From contig CAWGTU010000002.1 of assembly GCA_963825635.1 (NCBI GenBank), forward strand, positions 186,001-250,000: 64,000 bases of DNA, written 5' to 3'. The stretch is from JAOUEA01 sp963825635. GTDB lineage: Bacteria > Actinomycetota > UBA4738 > HRBIN12. The notes under the pieces were generated by a model. The model was not told where the DNA came from, made no database searches, and was given only the letters and a program-made list of their open reading frames with translations. A program made the position numbers and the translations under genes. Positions 23,172-31,461 of the stretch are shown piece after piece (position 1 is the first letter of the stretch; the number at the start of each line of letters is the position of its first letter).

Positions 23172-24523
23172 GCATGGGCGACCGGAAGCGGTGGTGGCGC
23201 TCGGTCCGCGTTCGTACCACCGTGGCCGCGAGCCTCGTCGTGGGCCTGGCCCTCGTGCTCGCATCGGTCGCCATGGTGGTGTTCCTCGGGCGGTCGCTGA
23301 CGTCGAACGTGCGCGATGCCGCGCTCGGGCGTGCCGCGGCGGTCGCCGCCGCGATGGGCTCCGGCGCCGAGCCGGATCTCGATTCGGGCGAGGCCGACGA
23401 CGAGTTCGTCCAGGTGCTGTTCCCCGACGGGCAGGTCGCCGCGTCGAGCATGAACGTCGCCGAGGAGCCCGCCCTCGCGTCGCTGCTCCCCGGCGGCGAA
23501 GCGGTCCTCGCCGCGGTGCCGCTGGAGGACGGACCCGTCCTCGTGGTCGCGACAACGGTCTCGTCCGCCGACGATGGTCGCGTCGTGCTGGTGGGTCGCA
23601 GCCTCGACGATGTCGAGGAGGCGACCGGCGCCGCGGTGCCGCTGCTCGCGGTCGGCGTGCCGTTGCTCGTGCTCGTGGTGGCGGCGGTGACCTGGTGGAT
23701 CACGGGGCGCGCCTTGCGCCCGGTCGAGGCGATCCGTGGTGAGGTCGAGGTGATCTCGTCGTCGGCGCTCGACAGGCGCGTGCCCGAGCCGGACTCGGGC
23801 GACGAGATCGCTCGTCTCGCGACGACGATGAACGGCATGCTCGGCCGCCTCGAGGAGTCGCACCTGCGGCAGCGTCGCTTCGTCTCCGACGCCGCCCACG
23901 AGCTCCGCTCGCCCGTCGCGTCTATCCGCCAGCACAGCGAGGTCGCGATCGCCCACCCCGACGGCACATCGGTCGGCGACCTCGCCGAGGTCGTGCACCG
24001 GGAAAACCTACGTGTGGAGCGACTCGTCGACGACCTGTTGTTGCTCGCTCGTCTCGACGAGCGCGCCCACGAGACACGGGGGCAGGTCGACCTCGACGAC
24101 CTCGCCCTCGAGGAGGCGGCGAGGCTGCGATCCTCGACGAGGCTCACGATCGAGACGGGTGGGGTGGGTCCGGCTCGGGTCCGTGGGAACGGCGCGGAGC
24201 TCCAACGAGCGATCTGCAACCTGACCGAGAATGCGGCCCGGCACGCCGCTGCGGTCGTCGCCATCTCGGTTCGGGAAGTGGGCGGGGTCGCCGTCGTCAT
24301 GGTGGAGGACGACGGCCCGGGCGTCGACGTCACCGATCGTGAGCGTGTCTTCGACCGGTTCGTGCGCCTGGACGACGCCCGGACCAGGACCGACGGCGGC
24401 GCCGGGCTCGGCCTCGCGATCGTGCGCGCCGTCGTCGAGGCGCACGGCGGCAGCGTGACGCTGAGCGAGTCCGCGCTTGGGGGGGCGCGGGTTGAGCTGC
24501 GCCTGCCGGTCACCGTGGAATGA
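23168..24523 (+). CDS. sensor histidine kinase (HAMP-HisKA-HATPase)
   Basis: 451 residues: TM1 around 17-42 (TTVAASLVVGLALVLASVAM), an extracytoplasmic sensor of about 110 residues, TM2 AVPLLAVGVPLLVLVVAAVT, a HAMP segment RALRPVEAIRGEVEVIS, the H box FVSDAAHELRSPVASIRQHS, the N box RAICNLTENAARHAAAV and G boxes VEDDGPGVDV and GAGLGLAIVRAVVEAHGG. All catalytic elements are present. The start is the GTG overlapping the regulator stop; an ATG two codons later is an alternative. The sensor is short and acidic, which may suit cation or peptide detection (inference). Confidence 0.92.
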   Translation: MSMGDRKRWWRSVRVRTTVAASLVVGLALVLASVAMVVFLGRSLTSNVRDAALGRAAAVAAAMGSGAEPDLDSGEADDEFVQVLFPDGQVAASSMNVAEEPALASLLPGGEAVLAAVPLEDGPVLVVATTVSSADDGRVVLVGRSLDDVEEATGAAVPLLAVGVPLLVLVVAAVTWWITGRALRPVEAIRGEVEVISSSALDRRVPEPDSGDEIARLATTMNGMLGRLEESHLRQRRFVSDAAHELRSPVASIRQHSEVAIAHPDGTSVGDLAEVVHRENLRVERLVDDLLLLARLDERAHETRGQVDLDDLALEEAARLRSSTRLTIETGGVGPARVRGNGAELQRAICNLTENAARHAAAVVAISVREVGGVAVVMVEDDGPGVDVTDRERVFDRFVRLDDARTRTDGGAGLGLAIVRAVVEAHGGSVTLSESALGGARVELRLPVTVE

Positions 24524-24530
24524 TCCGGCG

Positions 24531-24546
24531 TTCAGCGAGTGGTCAG
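24531..24546 (+). promoter_or_regulatory. 11-bp direct repeat before the PepSY gene
   Basis: TTCAG (24531-24535) and GTCAG (24542-24546), again 11 bases apart, within TTCAGCGAGTGGTCAGC. It resembles TTCAGCCGAGGTTCAGG at 22437-22453 in sequence, spacing and distance from the start codon (47 against 41 bases), which suggests a shared regulator site. Confidence 0.5.
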
Positions 24547-24593
24547 CCCGGGGTGCACATCATGGGGTGACAGGCGGTGGAGGAGGAACGCGG

Positions 24594-24935
24594 ATGAGGA
24601 CGAAGACGAAGGTCGTGACGGCGGGAGCTGCCGCGCTGGTGGTGGCGGGAGCCGCGGCGACAGTGAGCGTGGCGACCGGCAGCGACGATCAGCCGCTGGA
24701 AGGTAGCCAGCTCGAACGTGCGACGGCGGCCGCGCTGGCGCACACGGGCGAAGGGTCGGTCGTCGAGTCCGAGGTCGGCGACGGTGCTGCCTCCTACGAG
24801 GTCGAGGTCCGGCTCGACGACGGCAGCGTGGTCGAGGTTCAGCTCGACGAGCGGTTCGATGTGATCGGCGACGCGATAGACGACGACGGGAACGAAGGTT
24901 CCGACGACGACGAGGGCACCGGCGACGATGCCTGA
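24594..24935 (+). CDS. exported PepSY-domain protein
   Basis: 113 residues. A Lys/Arg-rich start and hydrophobic stretch VVTAGAAALVVAGAAATVSV form a signal peptide or anchor. One PepSY-like repeat follows: LERATAAALAHTGEGSVVESEV, YEVEVRLDDGSVVEVQLDER and FDVIG. It closes with a very acidic tail (DDDGNEGSDDDEGTGDDA). PepSY domains are thought to bind or inhibit peptidases or to modulate sensor kinases at the cell surface. The position behind the kinase and a matching regulator site suggest feedback on, or output of, this two-component system. GAGGAGGAA precedes the ATG. Confidence 0.8.
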   Translation: MRTKTKVVTAGAAALVVAGAAATVSVATGSDDQPLEGSQLERATAAALAHTGEGSVVESEVGDGAASYEVEVRLDDGSVVEVQLDERFDVIGDAIDDDGNEGSDDDEGTGDDA

Positions 24936-25048
24936 GCCGGGGCTGCCCCGATCTCAGGCGAGCTCGACGTCGAGCTGATCGGCGTCGGGCACCGCTCAGC
25001 GCGAACGCGAGACGGAACAACGGGGTCCGTGCCGGGGTTCCGGCCAGC

Positions 25049-26107
25049 ATGGAGATCGGTCTGTACACCTTCGCCGAGCTGTACCCCGACCCGGTGACCG
25101 GGGAGACGATCAGCCCCGAGCAGCGGATGAGGAACCTCATGGAAGAGGTCGAGCTCGCCGATCAGCTCGGGCTCGACGTCTTCGGCATCGGCGAGCACCA
25201 TCGGCCCGACCTGATCGTCTCGTCGCCCGCCGTCGCGCTCGCGGCCGCTGCGGTACGAACCGAGCGCATCCGGCTGACGAGCGCCGTCACGGTGGTGAGC
25301 TCCGACGATCCCGTGCGGGTGTTCCAGGACTTCGCCACGGTCGACCTGCTCTCGGGCGGCCGTGCGGAGATCATGGCGGGTCGAGGATCGTTCACCGAGT
25401 CGTTCCCGTTGTTCGGCTTCGACCTCGGGGACTACGACGAGCTCTTCGAGGAGAAGCTGAGGATGCTGGTCGCCCTCCGCGACGGCGATCGCATCACGTG
25501 GCAGGGGAAGCATCGCCCGCCGCTCGACGGCAGCGTCGGTGTCTACCCGCGCCCTCTGCAGGACCCGCTGCCGATCTGGGTCGCGGTCGGGGGTGCCCCC
25601 GAGTCGGCGTTCCGCGCGGGCACGTTGGGCCTGCCGATGGCCCTCGCGATCATCGGCGGGCGACCAGAGCGGTTCGCGCCGTTCGCCGAGCTCTTCCGTG
25701 ACGCGGCACATCAGGCCGGGCACGACCCGCTTCCCGCCCTGAGCATCAACTCCCACGGATACGTCGCGGAGACGTCGCAGCAGGCGGTCGACGAGTCGTT
25801 CCCCCACGTGGCGCAGATGATGAACACGATCGGGCGCGAGCGCGGGTGGTCCCCCCTCACGCGCGAGCAGTACGAGGGCGAGGCGACGCTCCGCGGCGCG
25901 AACTTCGTGGGCTCGCCGCAGCAGGTGATCGAGAAGATCCTGTTCCAGCACGAGATCTTCGAGCACGACCGCTTCCTGGTGCAGTTCAGCATGGGGACAC
26001 TGCCGCACGACCGGTTGATGCGCTCGATCGAGTTGTTCGGCACCGAGGTCGCGCCGGCCGTGCGCGCCGAGCTCGAGCGGAGGAAGGTCTCGACGCCGGC
26101 GAGCTAG
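25049..26107 (+). CDS. LLM-class flavin-dependent oxidoreductase
   Basis: 352 residues with the luciferase-like TIM barrel: MEIGLYTFAELYPD, the early segment LDVFGIGEHHRPDLIVSSPA, RIRLTSAVTVVSSDDPVRVF, GRAEIMAGRGSFTESFPLFG and LPIWVAVGGAPESAFRAGTL. This combination is typical of the large family of F420- or FMN-dependent monooxygenases; which flavin is used cannot be decided from sequence alone, though GEHH and the bulge near SAVTVVSSDDP are shared with FMN members. A single gene with 113 bases before it that hold a 16-base palindrome (24961-24976) but no gene. Confidence 0.87.
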   Translation: MEIGLYTFAELYPDPVTGETISPEQRMRNLMEEVELADQLGLDVFGIGEHHRPDLIVSSPAVALAAAAVRTERIRLTSAVTVVSSDDPVRVFQDFATVDLLSGGRAEIMAGRGSFTESFPLFGFDLGDYDELFEEKLRMLVALRDGDRITWQGKHRPPLDGSVGVYPRPLQDPLPIWVAVGGAPESAFRAGTLGLPMALAIIGGRPERFAPFAELFRDAAHQAGHDPLPALSINSHGYVAETSQQAVDESFPHVAQMMNTIGRERGWSPLTREQYEGEATLRGANFVGSPQQVIEKILFQHEIFEHDRFLVQFSMGTLPHDRLMRSIELFGTEVAPAVRAELERRKVSTPAS

Positions 26108-26159
26108 CCCGGTCGGGTTCTCGACCTCGGCCCAGTCGTGAAGCCCACCAACCGGCATC

Positions 26160-28889
26160 ATGTCGTCGATGCCTCCCTGGCTCTCCAACCCCGTGTGGCG
26201 CACGGCGCCCACCGTCCTGCTGCGATTCCGGTCGTTGTTCGCCGCGTTGGCTGTCGGGACGTTCCTCGTCACCGTCGTCGCCGCGGCGTACCCGCTGTTC
26301 CTTTCGGCGTCGGAGAACGAGCTGCTGGCCTCGGCGATCGACGACGCCACGGTCACGCCGTACGGCATGGGTATCGCCCACCGCAGCACCGACGTCGGCC
26401 TTCGCGAACTGGCCCCTGACGGTGAAGGACTCCTATGGGAACGGCGGGCCCACGCGTTCGCCTCGGTCGCCGACGGCAACGACTCCCTCGGTCCGGTGGA
26501 GCTCGCGATCTTCGGCGGCGTCGTGACGGTCACCGACCTCGGTGGGGCGCCCCCGCCGAGCGGCGTCGTCGAAGGGCGGCTCTTCGCGGGCACCGATGCG
26601 ATCGCGCATGTGGAGGTGCTCGCGGGGGAGGAGGGTCCAGGCGTCTGGCTCCCCGATATCGTCGCGACACCGCTGGGGGCGGAGCCGGGCGACGAGGTGG
26701 TCCTTCACTCGGGGGCCCGGCGGCAGCGCGTCCTCGTCGACGGCATCTATGTCAGCCTCTACACCCAGCCGCGGCAGGGCTACTGGCGGCTCTGGAACGA
26801 CGACATCTACCCGTGCCCGGACGTCCTCTGCTCGGCCCCGCCGCAGTTCATCGTGGCCGAAGCCGAGCAGCTGCTGGACCTCTCGACGGCGCTCGGCGTC
26901 CGTCGAGCCACGTTCGCGTGGCAGGCTCCGGCGATCACCGAGCCGCCGATGACCCTGGAGGAAGCATCGGAGCTCGCGGCGTTCTCCGACCGCTTCCTCG
27001 AGCGCGCGAGCCCCGGCGGCGACCTGTACGAGGTGCTCCGCTGTTGTGGCCGGTGGTTCTCGAGCCATGGCGTGAGCGAGATCACGATCACGCAGAACGC
27101 AGGGTTGGTCGTGCATGAGGTGCGAGAACGCAGCGCGGCCGTGCAGGGGCCGATGCTGGTGCTGGTGGTGGCCGGGCTCGCGATCGCGCTCGCGGCCGTG
27201 GCCGCAGGTGGTGTCTTCTCGGTCGTCGGCCGACGGGTCGAGGTCGGCGTGCTCACGATCCGCGGGTGGGGTCCACTCGGGTTCGGTGCGAAGTCGTCGC
27301 TGGAGGCCCTGCTGCCCGCCGCGATCGGCGGTGTGCTCGGATGGGTGACCGCGACCTCGCTCATCGCGTGGGCGGGACCGGCCGCTCCCGCATCCGCGGC
27401 CGCCAGGGTGACGTCGATCGTTGCGGCCCTCGCCGGCACGCTCGCATCGATCGCGATCGTCGGCGTGGTGTCGGGCGTCGCGTTCGTCGCGCGCCACGAG
27501 CACCGTCATCGTTTCACGAGGATCGTCGCAGCGGTGCCGTGGGAGATCGCCGCGTTCGCGATCGCATGGATGCTGGCGAGCCGGCTCGAGGAGGGCGGGG
27601 TCGTGGAATCCGGAGGGATCCAGCGCCCCGAGCCGGCGGTCTTCCTGTTCCCTTTGATGGTCGCGCTGGGTGCCGGCATCCTCGCCGGGCGGGTGACCAG
27701 ACTCGTCGTGCGGCGCGCCGCCCGATCCGGGGGTTCTGGCGTCACTGCCTCGTGGTTGGCCATCCGGCGCCTGCGAGCGGGCCCGGCCCTGACCTCTCTG
27801 TTCATCGTCGCCGGCATCCTCACCCTCGCGGTCTCGTCCGCGGCGCTCGCGACCGTGGCGTCGCTGCGAGCCACGGTCGAGGCCAAGGCGAGGATCTTCG
27901 TCGGGAGCGAGGTGCAGGTGCAGGTGGCGAGCGATGCGACACCTGCTCCCGGCTTCCCCTACTCGGTCTCGCGGGTCACCAGGTTCCGTCAGGCGGGATC
28001 GCTCGACGGCGGCGAGGCGTCCTACGACCTGCTCGTGATCGAGCCCGACGACTTCGCCTCGGCGGCTTACTGGGACGCCGCGTTCTCCGCGGATCCGTTG
28101 CCCGCCTTGCTCGAGCGTCTGAGTGCCCCGGCGGGCGACGGCGTGCCGGTCGTCGTCGCGAACGGTGGCGGGGCGACGCCGGACACGGCCTCGATCGGGC
28201 AGGAGGAGGTGCCGGTCACCGTGGTGGGCACCGCGGCCACGTTCCCTGGCACGTCGTCGGACAGCCGTCCGTTGGTCGTGATGGACGCCGCCGCCCTCGC
28301 CGCCGCGTTCCGCGGCCGTCCCGATCCGCTCGCGACCCCTCGTGCCATCACGGAGATCTGGGTCGACGGACCCGCCGCCGAGGTGCAGCAGCGGATCGAC
28401 GAGCTCGGTGTGTTGCCGCAGCTCGTGCTCTCGGCCGAGGAGGTCGAGGACATCCCGTTCATCGCGGCCGCCGTGCAGACGTTCCTGGTGTTGCAGGTGC
28501 TCGCCCTGTCGGCGGTGGCGCTCGTAGTGGTCGTCGCCGTCGTCTACCTGCACGCGAAGCAGCGCAGCCGCGTGGTCGCGACGACCCTCTCCGATCGCAT
28601 GGGCATGGCCCCGCACACGATGCGTACGGCGTCGATCGCCGAGCTGGGCGCGATGCTGCTCGTCTCGTTCCTCGTCGGAACGATCGTGGGGGTGCTGTCG
28701 GCATCGATCGTCGTGCCGAGCATCGATCCACTCCCGACGATCCCGCCGGCCCCCTTGATCGTTACCCCGGTCGTCGCGGTCGTCGTGACCGCTGTCTGCC
28801 TGATGGTCGCATCGGTGGTGGGTGGCGCCATCGCCGATCGTGGGGCGCGGCATCGTTCGACCGCGGAGGTGATGCGCGTTGCTGAGTGA
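26160..28889 (+). CDS. large FtsX/MacB-type ABC exporter permease
   Basis: 909 residues with about ten membrane helices in two FtsX-like blocks: an N-terminal anchor FAALAVGTFLVTVVAAAYPL, a large extracytoplasmic domain (about 50-310), three helices with LVLVVAGLAIALAAVAAGGV and PAAIGGVLGWVTATSLIAWA, a middle region with two or more helices, a second extracytoplasmic domain (about 565-760) and three final helices (VLALSAVALVVVVAVVYLHA, GTIVGVLSASIVVPS, TPVVAVVVTAVCLMVASVVG). This is the fused-permease form of lipoprotein/peptide exporters. The start is ATG 26160 or 26169. It overlaps the downstream tandem ATPase, its obvious partner. Confidence 0.87.
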   Translation: MSSMPPWLSNPVWRTAPTVLLRFRSLFAALAVGTFLVTVVAAAYPLFLSASENELLASAIDDATVTPYGMGIAHRSTDVGLRELAPDGEGLLWERRAHAFASVADGNDSLGPVELAIFGGVVTVTDLGGAPPPSGVVEGRLFAGTDAIAHVEVLAGEEGPGVWLPDIVATPLGAEPGDEVVLHSGARRQRVLVDGIYVSLYTQPRQGYWRLWNDDIYPCPDVLCSAPPQFIVAEAEQLLDLSTALGVRRATFAWQAPAITEPPMTLEEASELAAFSDRFLERASPGGDLYEVLRCCGRWFSSHGVSEITITQNAGLVVHEVRERSAAVQGPMLVLVVAGLAIALAAVAAGGVFSVVGRRVEVGVLTIRGWGPLGFGAKSSLEALLPAAIGGVLGWVTATSLIAWAGPAAPASAAARVTSIVAALAGTLASIAIVGVVSGVAFVARHEHRHRFTRIVAAVPWEIAAFAIAWMLASRLEEGGVVESGGIQRPEPAVFLFPLMVALGAGILAGRVTRLVVRRAARSGGSGVTASWLAIRRLRAGPALTSLFIVAGILTLAVSSAALATVASLRATVEAKARIFVGSEVQVQVASDATPAPGFPYSVSRVTRFRQAGSLDGGEASYDLLVIEPDDFASAAYWDAAFSADPLPALLERLSAPAGDGVPVVVANGGGATPDTASIGQEEVPVTVVGTAATFPGTSSDSRPLVVMDAAALAAAFRGRPDPLATPRAITEIWVDGPAAEVQQRIDELGVLPQLVLSAEEVEDIPFIAAAVQTFLVLQVLALSAVALVVVVAVVYLHAKQRSRVVATTLSDRMGMAPHTMRTASIAELGAMLLVSFLVGTIVGVLSASIVVPSIDPLPTIPPAPLIVTPVVAVVVTAVCLMVASVVGGAIADRGARHRSTAEVMRVAE

Positions 28890-30297
28890 GGATGCCGTCC
28901 GATTCGAGGGGGTCGTCCGCACCTATCGAACCCCGACCGGCGAGGTGCGAGCGCTCCGTGACGTCTCGGCGACGATCCCGCGTGGCGGCGTCTCCGTCGT
29001 GGTCGGCCCCTCCGGGAGCGGCAAGTCGTCGCTGCTCCGGCTCGTGGCCGGCCTCGACAGCCCCACGGCGGGCTCGATCGACGTGATGGGCGTCGAGATC
29101 GGACACGCTTCGTCACGAACGCGGCGATCCGTGCGCCGATCGACGGTCGGCTACGTCTTCCAGCGGCCGTCGGACAACCTGCTCGGGCATCTGACGGTGA
29201 GCCAGCATCTGCAGCTCGCATCGCGGTCCGGATCGGCGGGAGACCGGGACGTGATGGCGACCGCGGACGCGCTCGGCATCGCGCACCGCCTCGATCACCG
29301 ACCGGACGAGCTGTCCGGCGGTGAGCAGCAGCGCGTGGCGGTGGCCCAGGCGCTCGCGTCGGGGGCGACGGTGGTCGTCGCCGACGAACCGACCGCGGAG
29401 CTCGACTCCGAGGCCGCCGACGCGGTGCTCGCCCGCATCGCCGAGCTCGCTCGCCACGAGGTGACCTTCGTGCTCGCGACCCACGACCGCGCTGTGATGG
29501 CGATCGCCGATCACCGCTTGACGTTGGAGCACGGTGTCGTCGCCGGCTCGGAGGCTTCCGGGAGCAGGATGCACGAGCCCCAGGGGTGGTCGGCGCTGCG
29601 GTGGCCGCTGCCGGGATCACCCGAGACGCGGTGGCTCGCCGATGCGAGCCGACCGGCGCTCAGCATGACCGGCGTGACGAAGACCTATGGACGCGGGGAC
29701 GAGGAGGTCCACGCGCTCGACGGCGTCGACCTCCACGTCGAGCCGGGGGAGGTGGTCGGCCTCGTCGGGCGATCGGGATCGGGCAAGACGACCCTGTTGA
29801 ACGTCGCGGCGGGGTGGGACGACCCCGACGCCGGGGCGGTCGATCGACCCGGCGCGTCGGCTCCGGGATGGGGCGACGTCGCGGTGGTGCCGCAGCACCT
29901 CGGTCTGATGGACGAGCTGAGCGTGCGCGAGAACGTCGAGTATCCGGCGCGCCTCGCGCGGTGCCTCGAGGATCGTCGCGACCTGATCGAGGACCTGCTG
30001 GAGCGTCTCGGGCTCGCCGGCATGCAGCACCGTCCGCCGACCGAGACGTCGCTCGGGGAACAGCAACGGACCGCCGTCGCGCGAGCCGTGGTGCTCGCAC
30101 CCTCGTTGCTCGTGGCCGACGAGCCCACCGCGCACCAGGACGCCGGCTGGGCAGCGGCGGTGCTGCGCACGCTGAGCGATGCGACTCTCGCCGGGAGCGC
30201 GTGCGTGGTCGCGACCCACGATCCCGACGTGCTCGGAGCCGTCGACCGAACGATCCGCATCGCGGACGGGCGCCTCGACGAAGGGATGAAGTCGTGA
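28879..30297 (+). CDS. tandem ABC ATPase (two nucleotide-binding domains)
   Basis: 472 residues carrying two complete ABC cassettes. Domain 1: Walker A GPSGSGKS (43-50), signature LSGGEQQ (145-151), Walker B VVVADEPT, H-loop LATHD. Domain 2: Walker A GRSGSGKT (297-304), degenerate signature SLGEQQ (391-396), Walker B LLVADEPT, H-loop VATHD. The unusual TTG start at 28879 overlaps the permease gene and is supported by GGAGGTGA seven bases upstream and by the absence of any later in-frame ATG or GTG before the first cassette. With the 909-residue permease it makes a two-protein exporter in which all four domains are fused in pairs. Confidence 0.88.
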   Translation: MLSEDAVRFEGVVRTYRTPTGEVRALRDVSATIPRGGVSVVVGPSGSGKSSLLRLVAGLDSPTAGSIDVMGVEIGHASSRTRRSVRRSTVGYVFQRPSDNLLGHLTVSQHLQLASRSGSAGDRDVMATADALGIAHRLDHRPDELSGGEQQRVAVAQALASGATVVVADEPTAELDSEAADAVLARIAELARHEVTFVLATHDRAVMAIADHRLTLEHGVVAGSEASGSRMHEPQGWSALRWPLPGSPETRWLADASRPALSMTGVTKTYGRGDEEVHALDGVDLHVEPGEVVGLVGRSGSGKTTLLNVAAGWDDPDAGAVDRPGASAPGWGDVAVVPQHLGLMDELSVRENVEYPARLARCLEDRRDLIEDLLERLGLAGMQHRPPTETSLGEQQRTAVARAVVLAPSLLVADEPTAHQDAGWAAAVLRTLSDATLAGSACVVATHDPDVLGAVDRTIRIADGRLDEGMKS

Positions 30298-30361
30298 GAG
30301 CGTTCTCAACCCGGGGCACGAACGCTAACCGAGGCTCTGGTCTCAGCCGGGCGAGGGTGCG

Positions 30362-30868
30362 TCACACCACCCGTTTCGTTGCTTCCGGCAGCCGCCAGTG
30401 GTTCACGCGCATCGGTCGATCCTCGAACGCGATGACATCCATGGTCCCGACGAGCTCGAACCCGAGCGAGCGACAGATGCCGTTCGAGGGTGCATTCGTC
30501 ACCCCGGGGTACGCGTGGATGTCGCCCCACCGGCCGTCGGCGCGAGCGCGCTCTATCAGCGCGGCCGTGGCGGCCTTGCCGATGCCCCGCCCCTGGAACT
30601 CGGGCAGGATCATCCAGCCGATCTCGCTCTCTTCCTCGCCATGGTCGTCGTGTCGCCACAGCACGACCGAGCCCATGGGTTCGTCGGCGTCGGACTCGAC
30701 GATCGAGATCCAGTACCCGTCGTGCTCGACAGCCTCGACGTCGCGACGAAGCTTGTCCGGCACGCCGTCACGGGGGAGCGGCCCCCCGAGCTCGGCCATC
30801 ATCACCGGATCGCAGCGCATGCGGAGGTAGAGGTCGAGATCGTCGAGCGTGACGTCGCGAAGATGCAC
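30362..30868 (-). CDS. GNAT-family N-acetyltransferase
   Basis: 168 residues from GTG 30868. GNAT core: LRDVTLDDLDLYLRMRCDPV, WISIVESDADEPMGSVVLWR, IGWMILPEFQGRGIGKAATA with the acetyl-CoA pyrophosphate loop QGRGIGKA, and SNGICRSLGFELVGTMDV. It belongs to the ribosomal-protein-acetylase-like (RimJ) subgroup; the acceptor is unknown. The GTG is 5 bases after the stop of a second GNAT gene on the same strand, so both are likely one transcript. A longer frame upstream would lie within the second GNAT gene. Confidence 0.82.
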   Translation of the reverse strand: MHLRDVTLDDLDLYLRMRCDPVMMAELGGPLPRDGVPDKLRRDVEAVEHDGYWISIVESDADEPMGSVVLWRHDDHGEEESEIGWMILPEFQGRGIGKAATAALIERARADGRWGDIHAYPGVTNAPSNGICRSLGFELVGTMDVIAFEDRPMRVNHWRLPEATKRVV

Positions 30869-30873
30869 GGTGC

Positions 30874-31308
30874 TCAGCGCTCTCTCCAGTCCCACGTGAA
30901 CATGACCCCCGCCGGTTCCGAAGCGCCGAGGGCCGTGCGATACGTCGCGATCGCCGCCTCGTTGTCTGGCTCGGTCAAGACGAACATCTCGCCACACCCG
31001 CGGGACTCACAGAGTTCGATCAGCGCCTGCATCAGGACGGTCGCGACCCCGCGCCGTCGGAAGCCCTCGTCGACCCCGAGCTCGTACACGAACATCTCCG
31101 ACCGAGGCTTGTCCGGGTGGGACAGCTCCACCGCCGAGACGAACCCGACCGGGTACCCGTCGATGCGGGCGAGGAGCAGCACGTGCCGCCGGTCGTCGAG
31201 GAAGGCCAGGGTCGCGCCGTCGTCGACCGGGTGGTCGAACAGATGGGCCGCTCGCCTCACCGATGCGAGCGAGTCGGCGACCTCGATCTCGATCTCTTCG
31301 GGTGCCAT
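30874..31308 (-). CDS. GNAT acetyltransferase resembling the AAC(3)-I group
   Basis: 144 residues: VADSLASVRRAAHLFDHPVD, a strand RHVLLLARIDGYPVGFVSAV, EMFVYELGVDEGFRRRGVAT with the acetyl-CoA loop RRRGVAT, LIELCESRGCGEMFVLTEP and the C-terminal NEAAIATYRTALGAS. The LFD...VGxxSAxEL...YELGVDEGFRRRG pattern recalls aminoglycoside 3-N-acetyltransferases of type I, but many housekeeping GNATs share it, so resistance is not implied. TACCCT (31320-31315) stands 6 bases before ATG 31308. The 153-base gap to the divergent methyltransferase holds no other gene I can support. Confidence 0.8.
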   Translation of the reverse strand: MAPEEIEIEVADSLASVRRAAHLFDHPVDDGATLAFLDDRRHVLLLARIDGYPVGFVSAVELSHPDKPRSEMFVYELGVDEGFRRRGVATVLMQALIELCESRGCGEMFVLTEPDNEAAIATYRTALGASEPAGVMFTWDWRER

Positions 31309-31461
31309 CCGAGCAGGGTAGGTCACGCCGAACGATGAGTTCTTCGTCGTCGACCGGTCGTAGGGTGGTTGCCATGGTTCGCGCACCCGAAGACTTGAGC
31401 GGCAGCGGGTTTGCCGCCGGCTCCTCGACGCGTGAGGCTGTGCCTGCGAGGGGGGTGAGCG

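Noticed and set aside
24950..24990. Minus-strand tail PDADQLDVELA and the 16-base palindrome AGCTCGACGTCGAGCT after the PepSY gene
   Set aside because: Too short to call a gene relic; the palindrome could be a hairpin but lacks support from position or a T-run.
26433..28922. 829-codon minus-strand frame antisense to the FtsX permease
   Set aside because: Composition is dominated by Arg, His, Asp and Gly with no recognisable domain, while the plus strand encodes a clear multi-pass permease and its ATPase.
30362..30997. Longer reading frame of the GNAT gene starting at 30997
   Set aside because: The first 43 codons overlap the neighbouring GNAT gene in another frame and look like shadow sequence; the GTG at 30868 gives a normal GNAT start five bases after the upstream stop.
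30874..31308. Aminoglycoside resistance gene
   Set aside because: Similarity to the AAC(3)-I group is at the level of the general GNAT pattern, and no mobile or resistance context is present.
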